From Micrococcales bacterium KH10 (GTDB taxonomy: Bacteria; Actinomycetota; Actinomycetes; Actinomycetales; Cellulomonadaceae): a DNA stretch of 64,000 nt. How positions within the stretch are numbered: position 1 is the stretch's first letter; each line of letters starts with the position of its first letter. Where the stretch lies: assembly GCA_900188465.1 (NCBI GenBank), contig FZPE01000004.1, positions 280,751 through 344,750 on the forward strand, written 5' to 3'. Positions 19,919 to 29,555 of the stretch are shown here, piece by piece. The notes under the pieces were generated by a model. It was not told the DNA's origin. It did no database searches and saw nothing but the letters and a program-made list of their open reading frames with translations. Made by a program: the position numbers and the translations under genes.

Positions 19919-21097
19919 ATGAAGTCTCGATTTGGCACAGGCGTCGCGTTGGTGGCCGCTGCTGCACTGTTCGTGGCCGGGTGCACTGCTGAGACTGAGC
20001 GTTCTGCTGCTCCGCCGCAGGAGCAGCACAGCAGCGAGCAACAGCTAGCGCCGGAGCCGCCCAACGAATCACAGTGGCGGGTGCTCGAACGGGACAGTCT
20101 GGTCGGTTTCATCCACGACAAGTTCGTCGCTACCTCCTGGGATCCGGACGAGCAGTTACTCATGGACACGATTAGTGCTCATGGGTATCGCGGCGAGGGG
20201 TACGCGGACTTCGGTCTGGACCTTACTGACACGCAGACACTAACCAGCAAGATCGACAGTTGGGTGAACGAGGGCGCTGCCGCCATCATCATTGAATCGA
20301 CTCTCTGGGAAGACCTGGGCGACAGCGTGCAGCAGGCGCGCGAGGCGGGCGTGCGGGTGATCTCATACCTGAAGCCAGCACCTGAATCAATCGAGATCGA
20401 CGCGCACGTCGGTGTCGAATCGGAAACATATCAACGCGCACAGCTGAAGCAACTCGTATCCATGCTGCAGGTCAAGGGCGCCGCCAAACCTTGGCGTATT
20501 GCTTCGGTGTCGCACCACAGTGCGGTTGGTCTTCCGACCGATGTTGCAGTCGAGGAAAGAATCATCGACGAACTCGTCACGGACGGGACTCTCACCGCAT
20601 CCGACGATATAGAACTGCTTACGTTTGAGTGGGAGAAGCACGATAACCGCAACACGTCCAAGAAACTGGGCCGGTGGCTCGGGAAGCAGGAGGGCATCGA
20701 CGGGGCAATCTTCTCCGACAGCACCACGTTGCGCACGATGCGCCGACTTGAGCATTTGTCCCCAACCCTGCCAGTTGTTAGCGGTGAGGCGATGACCGGT
20801 CATGGTCCCGACCTTGAAACCGCAGAGATGATCGCCCGCAACCGCCACTATGCGGCAGTATTCGTACCTGCCTCGGTACAGGTCGACCTTGTTGTGGACG
20901 TGCTGGATGCTTTTCGAGACGGCACCGACAGTTCATTGGATCGGCTCAAACGCGATGGTGTTCCAACTGAACTGCCCGTGGCGGTGCCTGAACCTGTCAC
21001 ACTCACGCGGGATAGTTACCGGGAACTCGTAGATCGATTCCCCAATGATCTGATGTACGTCCAACACATATTCGACGAATGGGTGACCGGAAAGTGA
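19919..21097 (+). CDS. Sugar-binding lipoprotein (periplasmic-binding protein type I)
   Basis: A 392-residue exported protein. The signal peptide ends in the lipobox VAGC, giving a lipidated cysteine at residue 22, followed by a Ser/Pro/Gln-rich linker. The body resembles the RbsB/XylF type of ABC-importer binding proteins, with alternating beta-alpha blocks such as NEGAAAIIIESTLW and AREAGVRVISYLKP. No permease or ATPase gene lies next to it, so it is an orphan binding protein, perhaps a sensor component or a partner of a distant importer. The ligand is unknown. Confidence 0.75.
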   Translation: MKSRFGTGVALVAAAALFVAGCTAETERSAAPPQEQHSSEQQLAPEPPNESQWRVLERDSLVGFIHDKFVATSWDPDEQLLMDTISAHGYRGEGYADFGLDLTDTQTLTSKIDSWVNEGAAAIIIESTLWEDLGDSVQQAREAGVRVISYLKPAPESIEIDAHVGVESETYQRAQLKQLVSMLQVKGAAKPWRIASVSHHSAVGLPTDVAVEERIIDELVTDGTLTASDDIELLTFEWEKHDNRNTSKKLGRWLGKQEGIDGAIFSDSTTLRTMRRLEHLSPTLPVVSGEAMTGHGPDLETAEMIARNRHYAAVFVPASVQVDLVVDVLDAFRDGTDSSLDRLKRDGVPTELPVAVPEPVTLTRDSYRELVDRFPNDLMYVQHIFDEWVTGK

Positions 21098-21105
21098 GCG
21101 CGTCA

Positions 21106-21618
21106 TCACTGGCGCTGCAGGCCGCGCCGCAGTGCGGCCAGATAGATCGGCCACTGCTCGCCGAAAGCGCTGAGCAACTCGTACCGGGGCACCTCGTCAA
21201 TGGGAACCCAGCGCAATTCGATGCTTTCTGCGTCCTGCGCTTCCAACACGGGACGTGCAAGGCTGTCCAAGATCGCAAGTTGTGTGGTGTACGACCACAT
21301 GCCGTGGTCGAGCACGACGGTTCCGACAACACGGATATGTTCGGAACGGATCCCGGCTTCCTCGCCAGCCTCGCGCAGTGCGCCTTCCAGGGCCGTTTCG
21401 CCGGTCGCGATGGCGCCCCCGGGAATCCCCCAGGTGCCGCCCTGGTGACTCCACAAAGCTCGGTGCTGAAGTAAGACGTGCGACGCAGTGCCCGTTATCG
21501 CATCGAGAGAAGCGACGAGCACACCCGCGGCTCCTTCGAGTCCCCAATGTCTGCGACCGCAGGAGCATTCCACCCAGCCATCGCCAGGCAGCCGTGGATG
21601 ACGCAGATCAGTCTTCAA
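21106..21618 (-). CDS. NUDIX hydrolase
   Basis: A 170-residue pyrophosphohydrolase. The NUDIX box is intact as [24 protein letters not shown] (about residues 72-95), including the REAGEE metal-binding core. The N-terminal segment has a [15 protein letters not shown] stretch that could be a partial metal-binding region. The substrate is unknown. It lies immediately downstream of accA on the same strand, with an 11-base overlap, and converges on the sugar-binding lipoprotein gene. Confidence 0.85.
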   Translation of the reverse strand: MKTDLRHPRLPGDGWVECSCGRRHWGLEGAAGVLVASLDAITGTASHVLLQHRALWSHQGGTWGIPGGAIATGETALEGALREAGEEAGIRSEHIRVVGTVVLDHGMWSYTTQLAILDSLARPVLEAQDAESIELRWVPIDEVPRYELLSAFGEQWPIYLAALRRGLQRQ

Positions 21619-23434
21619 TCTCGCAAATCACATTGCCGGCGACGACCTGCGAACCGACCTCGGCTTGCAGCGATTTGATGACACCGGCGCGGTGCGCGGT
21701 CAAAGGCTGCTCCATCTTCATCGCCTCAAGAACCACGACGAGGTCGCCTTCGGCCACTGTTTGTCCTTCGGACACTGCGATTTTGACGATGGTGCCCTGC
21801 ATCGGTGAGGTCAGCGAGTTCGAACTCGCACCGCGTGAGGCGGCATTACGCCGCGATCCTGCGCTACGACGCGGTGCGGGTGCCCCATTTCGCTTCGCAC
21901 CGTTGGCGCTGATTCCAAGGCCCGCCGGGATCACGACCTCAAGCCGCTTGCCGCCGACCTCCACGACAACACGTTCTGTCCCGGCAGTGGCTGGTTGCTC
22001 AGCCGCCGGGGAGCCGGGAGCAGCAGGGGCGAGCCCGGCCAAGGTCTCGGTGAACTCGGCCTCAATCCACCCGGTGTAGATCGAGAATGCCTCATCGCCA
22101 TCGGGGGCGAAGGCGGGGGAGTCGAGTACTGCTCGGTGGAACGGAGTGACCGTCGGGATGCCCTCGACCTTGAATTCGCTCAGCGCGCGGCGAGCGCGTG
22201 CCAAAGCCTGCTTCCGATCGGCGCCCGTGACGATAATTTTGGCGAGCATCGAGTCGAACGATCCCGTGATGGTGTCGCCAGAACGCACACCGGTGTCAAC
22301 GCGCACACCCGGGCCGGACGGGAACGACAGTGAGGTGATGGTGCCAGGGCAGGGCAGGAAGCCTGCTGCGGGGTCTTCACCGTTGATGCGGAACTCGATG
22401 GAGTGGCCGCGGGTTTCGACCTCGTCGTAGCCGAGTGGTTCGCCTGCTGCGATGCGCAATTGCTCCCGCACCAGATCAATGCCGGAGATTTCCTCAGTCA
22501 CGGGGTGCTCGACTTGCAGTCGCGTGTTGACCTCGAGGAACGAAATGGTGCCGTCGTTACCGATCAAGAATTCACAGGTCGCAGCGCCGACGTAGTTCGC
22601 TTCGCGCAGGATCGCCTTGGAAGCGCGAACAAGTTCTTCGTGCTGGGCCTCCGTCAAGAACGGTGCAGGTGCTTCCTCAACTAGTTTCTGGTGACGGCGC
22701 TGCAGGGAACAGTCACGAGTCGAGACGACGACCACCGTGCCATGCGCGTCCGCCAGGCATTGTGTTTCAACGTGTCGAGGCTTGTCGAGGAATCGCTCGA
22801 GGAAGCATTCGCCACGCCCGAAGGCGGCGGTCGCTTCGCGCACCGCGGACTCGTAGAGCTCGTCGATCTCGTCCGCGGAACGCACCACCTTGATGCCGCG
22901 CCCACCACCACCGAAGGCGGCCTTGACTGCCACAGGCAGCCCGTATTCGGCGACAAAGGCGTGCAACTGGGCAGAGTCGGTGATCGGGTCCGCTGTTCCG
23001 GGCGCCAGCGGCGCTCCGGCTCGTCCTGCGATATGACGAGCGGAAACCTTGTCCCCGAGCGCTTCGATTGCTTCAGGACTGGGACCTACCCAGGTCAGCC
23101 CGGCGTCGATGACAGCCTGGGCGAATGTGGCATTCTCTGCCAAGAAGCCATAGCCAGGGTGCACGGCATCGGCACCTGCCCGCCGTGCGATATCGAGCAA
23201 TTTCTCGATGGACAGGTAGGTGTCAGCAGCGCGCTCCCCACCGAGGGCAAAAGCCTCATCGGCAAGATTGACGTGCATGGCGTCACGGTCGGAGTCGGCA
23301 TAGACCGCCACCGAGGCGATCCCCGCATCGCGGCAGGCACGCGCGATGCGAACTGCGATTTCGCCGCGGTTTGCGATGAGGACCTTAGTCACTGAATGTG
23401 ATGGCTGGGCTGGGGTCGAAGTCAACGAGGTCAC
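21608..23434 (-). CDS. accA: Acyl-CoA carboxylase alpha subunit (biotin carboxylase + BCCP)
   Basis: A 608-residue fusion of biotin carboxylase and biotin carboxyl carrier protein, the shared alpha subunit of actinobacterial acetyl/propionyl-CoA carboxylases. The biotin carboxylase part opens with [13 protein letters not shown] and has the ATP-grasp segment [13 protein letters not shown] linker rich in Pro/Ala/Arg precedes the carrier domain, whose biotinylated lysine is K573 in EAMKMEQP. Beta and epsilon subunits lie at 34-36.5 kb and biotin ligase at 36.6 kb. The annotated GTG start at 23434 has no clear ribosome site; a GTG at 23392 ([10 protein letters not shown]) is also possible. Confidence 0.94.
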   Translation of the reverse strand: MTSLTSTPAQPSHSVTKVLIANRGEIAVRIARACRDAGIASVAVYADSDRDAMHVNLADEAFALGGERAADTYLSIEKLLDIARRAGADAVHPGYGFLAENATFAQAVIDAGLTWVGPSPEAIEALGDKVSARHIAGRAGAPLAPGTADPITDSAQLHAFVAEYGLPVAVKAAFGGGGRGIKVVRSADEIDELYESAVREATAAFGRGECFLERFLDKPRHVETQCLADAHGTVVVVSTRDCSLQRRHQKLVEEAPAPFLTEAQHEELVRASKAILREANYVGAATCEFLIGNDGTISFLEVNTRLQVEHPVTEEISGIDLVREQLRIAAGEPLGYDEVETRGHSIEFRINGEDPAAGFLPCPGTITSLSFPSGPGVRVDTGVRSGDTITGSFDSMLAKIIVTGADRKQALARARRALSEFKVEGIPTVTPFHRAVLDSPAFAPDGDEAFSIYTGWIEAEFTETLAGLAPAAPGSPAAEQPATAGTERVVVEVGGKRLEVVIPAGLGISANGAKRNGAPAPRRSAGSRRNAASRGASSNSLTSPMQGTIVKIAVSEGQTVAEGDLVVVLEAMKMEQPLTAHRAGVIKSLQAEVGSQVVAGNVICEIED

Positions 23435-23562
23435 GGCTTAACCTATCGCGACTTGATCACCTGGCGCGATTGGCCCGCAGGGGCATCGGATAACTTTGGG
23501 GTCGTGGCCAAGGTCTATCGCCGGGCTTTGTGGGGAACCTACTAACAAATTGTGGCTGATGG

Positions 23563-24234
23563 CTAAATCGTCGACCAGCAATCCGTCCAGTTAATCCCCA
23601 CTTGGGCGAATAATCCACGTACCAGCGGTAGCGAGATCCCCACCACGTTGTGATAGTCGCCCTCGATGGCTCGAACGAACGCTCCGCCCTGACCATCGAC
23701 AGTGAAGCCTCCTGCGACCTGTAACGGCTCACCGGTGGCGACGTAGGCCTCGATCTCGGCATCGCTGAGGTCCGCGAAATGCACCGTGGTCGATTCAGTG
23801 GCGCCGACAGATCGCACGAGAGTGTCGGCAGCCGATACCTCGTCAGTATCGGGCCGATTGCGCAGGTCGACGACCCAATGCCCGGTGTGCAGCACTCCGT
23901 TGTTACCGCGCATTCGGCGCCAGCGCTCAATGGCTACGTCGGCGGAGCGGGGCTTGCCTACCACTTCACCGTCGATCTCCAGCATGGAGTCGCACGCGAC
24001 CAGTACATCGGCGCGTTTGGCGGCCGCTTGATCGGACGAAGCCACCGCTGTGGCCTTAGCCCGTGCGAGTTCCAGCACGATGCGCTGAGGCGGTGCGTCA
24101 GGTGTGGTGGCGAGCAGTTCAGCGATGACTGCATCCTCGTCGACATCCGACACTTCGACCAGCGGTGTCACCCCGGCTGATTGCAGCGTCGCAAAGCGGG
24201 CAGGAGAGGCAGATGCGAGCAGAACTTGAATCAC
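23563..24234 (-). CDS. maf: Maf-like nucleotide pyrophosphatase
   Basis: A 223-residue Maf/Ham1-fold protein that hydrolyses non-canonical or ordinary nucleoside triphosphates to monophosphates. The N-terminal LLASASPARFATL motif is characteristic, along with VACDSMLEIDGEVVGKP and the IEGDYHNVVGISLPL C-terminal segment. Its position upstream of accA on the same strand matches actinobacterial synteny as I recall it (maf close to accA, accD and accE). A 128-base gap separates it from accA. Confidence 0.92.
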   Translation of the reverse strand: MIQVLLASASPARFATLQSAGVTPLVEVSDVDEDAVIAELLATTPDAPPQRIVLELARAKATAVASSDQAAAKRADVLVACDSMLEIDGEVVGKPRSADVAIERWRRMRGNNGVLHTGHWVVDLRNRPDTDEVSAADTLVRSVGATESTTVHFADLSDAEIEAYVATGEPLQVAGGFTVDGQGGAFVRAIEGDYHNVVGISLPLVRGLFAQVGINWTDCWSTI

Positions 24235-24563
24235 CCCAAGAGCCTACCGGCTTGTCGGGCGCTGTTTACGGCGCAATGGCGCGTATTGGGGACTTACGGC
24301 CCATCGTCACGGTTCTTACCTGGGATGTACTTGAACGAGATGTCCCGGTCGGGTCACGTGATCGACGGAGCCCGATTGAGATGCCGCGACTCGGGCGTAT
24401 CAGCGCGTAACCCCCTCCACGCGCTGATACGCCTGTAGTTTGTCCCCGCATCTTTGACTCACGGTCCCACGTGGGGACGAATGTCCCGACTCGTCCGATT
24501 TTTCCCAGGCACTATGGAGTGCAGTACACCTGCTATGCCCATTGGAGTTCTAAGGGGACCGAC
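24235..24563. other. Divergent intergenic region maf / VKOR-family gene
   Basis: These 329 bases separate two divergent genes. The only clear structure I see is a perfect 14-base inverted repeat at 24394-24433, described separately. I see no convincing small gene. Confidence 0.5.
24394..24433. repeat. Perfect 14-bp inverted repeat
   Basis: Arms GGCGTATCAGCGCG (24394-24407) and CGCGCTGATACGCC (24420-24433) flank a 12-base pyrimidine-rich loop. It sits between two divergent genes, where a terminator is not expected and no U-run follows. An operator, a small-RNA hairpin or a 5' leader structure are possible. Confidence 0.6.
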
Positions 24564-25286
24564 ATGACAGCGGAGTCCACCGCCGAGTCAATCGAGATCG
24601 CTGACGATGACCTGGTCACGCTCGACGCTGACCTTGAACTGGACGAGGCCGCCGAAGGTCGTGATCTGGCTGTCGCACTACCGTGGCGCGGCTTCCGCCA
24701 CACCAACGGGTATCTGTTCACCACGATGTTGCTCTCGGCCCTGTTGTCGCTCACGGCGGCCGTCGTGTTGTCGATCGACGCCTGGATTCTGGCTGCCGAC
24801 CCGACAAAGGAACTCGCCTGCGACATCAATGCCGTGCTCAGCTGTGGTTCGGTGGCACTGTCCGACCAGGCGACCCTGTTCGGCTTCCCCAATTCATTTC
24901 TGGGACTGATCTTTGAACCTGTCGTCATCACGCTGGCAATCGCCTCGCTGGGCGGCACCAGGTTCCCGCGCTGGTTCATGGCAACAGCGCAGTTCATCTA
25001 CCTTCTCGCGTTGATCTTCGCACTGTGGCTGTTCTTCCAGTCCACCTACGTCATCCACGCGCTGTGCCCGTGGTGCCTGGTGATCACCTTCGGTACCACG
25101 ATGGTCTTCATGACTTTGCTGCATGTCAATATTCGCGACAACAACCTCTATTTGCCGCGCGGACTACAGCGCAAAGCAGAGTCCGCGCTGCGGATGAACC
25201 TTGACCTGCTGATGACCTTCCTGATGATCGCCGCGATCACAGCGATCATCCTGGTCAACTATGGCACCGCGATCTTCGGGGTCTAG
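24564..25286 (+). CDS. Vitamin K epoxide reductase (VKOR) family protein
   Basis: A 240-residue membrane protein with four or five hydrophobic segments. In actinobacteria VKOR homologues reoxidise DsbA-like partners and so drive disulfide formation outside the membrane. Both cysteine pairs are present: the outer pair in CDINAVLSC and the CPWC redox centre. The start at 24564 follows aagggga. The first 40 residues are acidic and cytoplasmic. No thioredoxin-fold partner gene is adjacent. Confidence 0.88.
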   Translation: MTAESTAESIEIADDDLVTLDADLELDEAAEGRDLAVALPWRGFRHTNGYLFTTMLLSALLSLTAAVVLSIDAWILAADPTKELACDINAVLSCGSVALSDQATLFGFPNSFLGLIFEPVVITLAIASLGGTRFPRWFMATAQFIYLLALIFALWLFFQSTYVIHALCPWCLVITFGTTMVFMTLLHVNIRDNNLYLPRGLQRKAESALRMNLDLLMTFLMIAAITAIILVNYGTAIFGV

Positions 25287-25289
25287 CGG

Positions 25290-27575
25290 TTACGCCTTCA
25301 CTGAAAACCGCAATGCGCACAGATCGCGCTCACGCGACGACGACCCCAGCAACAACTCGAATTCACCGGGCTCGATCACACGACGTCCCGCGGCGTCGAC
25401 GATGGTGCACTCAGCGACGGCGACGGAGAATTCAACAGTGACCTGCTCGCCGGGAGCCAGATCGACGTGCTGGTACGCCTTGAGCTCTTTATCGGCCCAA
25501 CTCACCGACGTCACGCAGTCGCGGATATACCCCTGCACCACCTCGTGAGCTGGACGACTGCCGGTATTGCGCAGTGTGATCTGCGCCTTGATCGTGTCAT
25601 CGAGCCCGACGGTGTCCGTGAGCAGTCGCGCGTCGCAGTACTCCACTGTTGAATAGCTCAGTCCTTCGCCGAAGACGAACATCGGTTCCTGAGTCAGATC
25701 GGCGTATCGGTCACCGTGCTGACCTCGAATCTGGTTATAGTACGTGGGCTGTTGGCCGACATGGCGAGCAAAGGAGATAGGCAGTCGGCCACTCGGTTCG
25801 ATGATCCCGAGCAGCAACTCTGCGATTGCTTGCCCGCCGCGCATTCCAGGGTTGGCAGCCCACACCAGAGCGCAGTGTGCGGCAGACTCGGGCAGCACCA
25901 GCGGCTTGGATGCGACGAGCACGATCACGACTGGCTTGCCGGTGGCCACGAGTGCATCGATCAAAGCGGCCTGGCCGCCGATAAGCTCCAGCGTCGCGGT
26001 GGAACGTCCTTCACCGATGAGCTCGATGCGGTCGCCCACGACGGCTACCACCACGTCAGAGCGTTCCGCCACCGCGACTGCCTCGTCGATCATCTTCTGA
26101 TCAGGCTCACACGGCACGACGATCTTGGGTCGCGGTTGTCCGTCAGGGAAGTACTTCCCAGCAGGGTCGTCAGCCAATTCAAGAATGTCAGCACCCTGGG
26201 CATATTCGACCTTCCAATTCGAAGGCACGAGCCCGTCCAGGCCCTCCAGGACGGTGGTGATTGCTTCACGTGGGTGGCCGCTCGGCATCCAATCGACTTG
26301 GCCGGACGAGCCTGCCCAGTCGCCAAGCTGGGACTGGGCGTCATCGGCCAACGGTCCCACGACGGCAATTCGTTGTGCCACAGTGGGTAGCTCGCGCGCG
26401 ATATGGACGTTCACCGCTGCGCCGCCCGCTATCGGAAGGACTCCGTTATTGCGCAGCAGCACCAGGGAACGACGGGCCACCTCGAGGTTGACGGCAGTGT
26501 GCTCGTCAGTGCCGATTGCGGTCTCGATGCGCTCGCGGTCAGGAAGACGCGGGTTCTCGAATAACCCGAACCGGAACTTCAATGCCAGAACCCGCCCCAC
26601 GGACCGATCAATGTCGGCCTCGGTCAAAAGCCCTTGTGCCACCGCCTCCTGGGCGCCTTCGAAGAAGCCGGGGGTGGTCATGATCATGTCATTTCCGGCG
26701 CGCACTGCGGCGGCTGCCGCATGAGCGTAATCGGGCTGGACCTTTTGCTCCCAGACCATGCGTCCGACGTTGTCCCAGTCGGTGATCAATGTGCCGGTGT
26801 AGCCCCACTCACCGCGCAGTACCTCGTCGAGCAGCCAAGAGTTGATTGTGATGGGAACCCCGTCGGTGGTTTGATAGCCGAGCATGAATGTTCGACAGCC
26901 TTCACGCGCGACTCGCTCGAACGGCGGTAAGAACCAGGACCGCAACTTGCGCCGGGAAATATCCGCCTCAGATGCGTCTCGTCCGCCCTGGGTCTCGGAA
27001 TACCCGGCGAAGTGCTTCGCCGTCGCCAAGATCGCGTTCGGGTCAGCCAGCCCTTCTCCCTGATATCCGCGAACCATCGCCGAGGAGAGCTCGCCGATCA
27101 GATACGGGTCTTCGCCGAAGGTCTCGTCCACTCGTCCCCAGCGCAGGTCCCGGGCAATGCACAACACGGGGGAGAAGGTCCAGTGGATGCCGGTGGCGGC
27201 AACCTCGGTGGCGGTGATGCGTGCAGCCTGTTCGATCAGTTCGGGGTCCCAGGAGGCAGCCATGCCCAGCTGGGTCGGGAAGATGGTGCCGCCCTCCCAG
27301 AACGAGTGCCCGTGAATGCAGTCCTCCGCGACGATCAGCGGGATCTTCAGCCGAGTGGTGGCCGTCAGTTCCGCGGCGCGCAGCACGTTGGTCGGCGATG
27401 TGTGCAGCAGTGATCCGGCTTTTTTCTCGATGATGATCTCGTCAAGGTCGCTGCGGGCGTCGAACTGCATCATCTGGCCGATTTTCTCGGCCAGGGTCAT
27501 CCGGGAAAGCAGGTCCGCGACGCGCTCGTCCACGCTGAGCGCGGGGTCGAGGTAGGGGGCATCGGGCGAAGTCAT
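25290..27575 (-). CDS. bglX: Glycoside hydrolase family 3 beta-glucosidase
   Basis: A 761-residue GH3 enzyme. The nucleophile motif is GTLITDWDN, and the substrate-site ATAKHFAGY motif is present. The order is an N-terminal TIM barrel, an alpha/beta sandwich, and a C-terminal fibronectin III-like domain (about the last 80 residues). There is no signal peptide, so it works in the cytoplasm, probably on beta-linked gluco-oligosaccharides brought in by the ABC transporter encoded directly upstream in the same operon. Its start overlaps the stop of the permease gene by four bases. Confidence 0.92.
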   Translation of the reverse strand: MTSPDAPYLDPALSVDERVADLLSRMTLAEKIGQMMQFDARSDLDEIIIEKKAGSLLHTSPTNVLRAAELTATTRLKIPLIVAEDCIHGHSFWEGGTIFPTQLGMAASWDPELIEQAARITATEVAATGIHWTFSPVLCIARDLRWGRVDETFGEDPYLIGELSSAMVRGYQGEGLADPNAILATAKHFAGYSETQGGRDASEADISRRKLRSWFLPPFERVAREGCRTFMLGYQTTDGVPITINSWLLDEVLRGEWGYTGTLITDWDNVGRMVWEQKVQPDYAHAAAAAVRAGNDMIMTTPGFFEGAQEAVAQGLLTEADIDRSVGRVLALKFRFGLFENPRLPDRERIETAIGTDEHTAVNLEVARRSLVLLRNNGVLPIAGGAAVNVHIARELPTVAQRIAVVGPLADDAQSQLGDWAGSSGQVDWMPSGHPREAITTVLEGLDGLVPSNWKVEYAQGADILELADDPAGKYFPDGQPRPKIVVPCEPDQKMIDEAVAVAERSDVVVAVVGDRIELIGEGRSTATLELIGGQAALIDALVATGKPVVIVLVASKPLVLPESAAHCALVWAANPGMRGGQAIAELLLGIIEPSGRLPISFARHVGQQPTYYNQIRGQHGDRYADLTQEPMFVFGEGLSYSTVEYCDARLLTDTVGLDDTIKAQITLRNTGSRPAHEVVQGYIRDCVTSVSWADKELKAYQHVDLAPGEQVTVEFSVAVAECTIVDAAGRRVIEPGEFELLLGSSSRERDLCALRFSVKA

Positions 27576-28594
27576 GACGGCTCCTTGGCGCTGGTACGAA
27601 CGGTAGTGACAGTAGCGGACGGGGATATGCCCTTCTTGCGCATGGCTCGGGCGCGCTCGCCTGCGGATCGCAACCGTGGATTAACGTACTCGTCAATCCC
27701 GAAGTTGATCAACGCAAGCGCCATCCCCAAGAGTGCGATGCACAGACCGGCGGGGATGTACCACCACCAGTAGTCGGGGAACGCGCCGTTCTGCTGAGCC
27801 CAGAACAAGATCGTGCCCCAGTTCAGGTTGGTGATCGGGATGACTCCGATGAAGGCCAGTGTGGTCAGGCCCAACACCGCTGCCGTGACGGTCCCGACAA
27901 AACTCGAGGCGATGATGGCCGTCAGATTGGGGAGCATTTCGACCGCGATGATGCGCCGCAACGGCTCTCCGTTGGCCCGCGCGGCCTGCACGAAGTCGCG
28001 GTTGCGCAGCGACATCGTCTGGGCGCGCAGCACCCGAGCGCCCCAGGCCCATCCTGTGATCGCCAGCACTGCGGCAATCAACAGTAGCGACGGGTTCTCG
28101 TACTGGGACGCCACGATGATCATCAGAGGGAGGCCAGGCAGCACGAGGAAAACATTGGTGACGGCGGAGAGCGATTCGGAGCGCCATCCCGCGACGACTC
28201 CGGCCAGCACGCCCATTGCCACCGCGATGACGGTCGCGATGATCCCCGAGAGGAATCCGACGACGAGCACCCCGCGCGTGCCGTAGATGATCTGGCTGAG
28301 TATGTCCTCACCCATGTGCGTGGTCCCGAGCAGGTGCTGCCACGATGGCGGCTGCTTCAGCGCAGCGTAATCCTTCTCGAGTGGACCGTACGGTGCGATC
28401 AGGTCGCCGAAGATCGCGACCAGCACGAAGAATCCGAGAATGCACAGACCCACCAAAGACTTGCGATTGCGGAACATCGCGAAGGAGGCGGTCAGCCGGG
28501 ATCGCAGGCTGCGGTCTTTGGGCGGCTGCGGTTCCGGTTCGATTGCCTGGGTGGTCGATGAGACAGTCATATTAGGCCTCCGCCTGGCGAGCAC
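27572..28594 (-). CDS. ABC transporter permease (DppC/OppC type)
   Basis: A 340-residue inner-membrane permease with an N-terminal OppC_N-like segment and about six membrane helices. The EAA-type loop is in RAANGEPLRRIIAVEMLPNL. It pairs with the DppB-type permease encoded just upstream, with which it overlaps by 23 bases, and with two ATPases and a family-5 binding protein. Linkage to a beta-glucosidase favours an oligosaccharide (for example cello-oligosaccharide) rather than peptide substrate. Confidence 0.9.
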   Translation of the reverse strand: MLARRRPNMTVSSTTQAIEPEPQPPKDRSLRSRLTASFAMFRNRKSLVGLCILGFFVLVAIFGDLIAPYGPLEKDYAALKQPPSWQHLLGTTHMGEDILSQIIYGTRGVLVVGFLSGIIATVIAVAMGVLAGVVAGWRSESLSAVTNVFLVLPGLPLMIIVASQYENPSLLLIAAVLAITGWAWGARVLRAQTMSLRNRDFVQAARANGEPLRRIIAVEMLPNLTAIIASSFVGTVTAAVLGLTTLAFIGVIPITNLNWGTILFWAQQNGAFPDYWWWYIPAGLCIALLGMALALINFGIDEYVNPRLRSAGERARAMRKKGISPSATVTTVRTSAKEPS

Positions 28595-29555
28595 GTGGGT
28601 CCAGAATTGCGTAGGCGATGTCAGCGAGGATGTTGGCCAACAGCACCGCGAGAGTGATCACGAGGAAGAGTCCTTGCATCAGGGGGTAATCCTTGGCGTT
28701 GGTGGCGTCAAGGAGCAGTTTGCCGACGCCGGGATAGGAGAAGACGAGCTCCATCACCAAGGTTCCGCCGACGATGAATCCGAGAGCCAGAGCAAAGCTG
28801 GACAGTTGCGGTAGCACTGCGTTGCGCGCGGCGTAGGCCGTCACGACACGGCGGGTGGTCAGTCCTTTGGCCTGGGCGACGGTGACGTAGTCCTCGTCCA
28901 AGACCGTGATCATCATGTTGCGCATGCCTAGTATCCAGCCGCCCAGTGATGCAATGACAATGGTCAGAGCCGGTAGCGCGCCGTGATAGAGCACTTCGCC
29001 AATGAACTCGAAGGTGAGTCCGGGCCGGGTGCCCTTGCCGTAGGCATGCGAGGCGGGGAACCAACCTAGCGCCGTCGAGAACGTGGCGATGGCGATCAGG
29101 CCCATCCAGAAATACGGCACGGTGGAGAAGAACGTGGCGATGGGTATGACTGCATCAGAGGCGCGACCGCGACGCCAGCCGATGATGGCGCCGATCGTGG
29201 TCCCGAGGAAGAACGAGATCACCGTTGCGATACCGACCAGCCCGACGGTCCACGGCAGGGCGCTGGAAATAACGTCTGTCACCGGTGCGAGCCCGTGGGA
29301 GAACGAGCGGCCCAGGTCGCCACCCAACAGCAGCTTCCAGTAGTCGATGTACTGTTCCCATAGGTTTCGCTCCGTGTCGAGACCGAAAAGCGTGCGTAGT
29401 GCATTGGCCGCTTCCGGTGAGATCCGGCCCTGGTGCTTTTGCAGGTAGGCCGACACCGGGTCGCCCTTCATCATGCGGGGCAGGAAGAAGTTGATGGTGA
29501 TCGCGGCCCATGCGGTGAAGGCATAGAACGCGGCGCGACGTAGGGCGAACCTCAT
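28572..29555 (-). CDS. ABC transporter permease (DppB/OppB type)
   Basis: A 327-residue permease with six membrane helices and the DppB-family N-terminus (FYAFTAWAAITINFFLPRMM). The cytoplasmic coupling loop contains VAQAKGLTTRRVVTAYAARN. It overlaps the upstream ATPase gene by four bases and the downstream DppC-type gene by 23 bases, showing tight operon organisation. Confidence 0.9.
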   Translation of the reverse strand: MRFALRRAAFYAFTAWAAITINFFLPRMMKGDPVSAYLQKHQGRISPEAANALRTLFGLDTERNLWEQYIDYWKLLLGGDLGRSFSHGLAPVTDVISSALPWTVGLVGIATVISFFLGTTIGAIIGWRRGRASDAVIPIATFFSTVPYFWMGLIAIATFSTALGWFPASHAYGKGTRPGLTFEFIGEVLYHGALPALTIVIASLGGWILGMRNMMITVLDEDYVTVAQAKGLTTRRVVTAYAARNAVLPQLSSFALALGFIVGGTLVMELVFSYPGVGKLLLDATNAKDYPLMQGLFLVITLAVLLANILADIAYAILDPRARQAEA

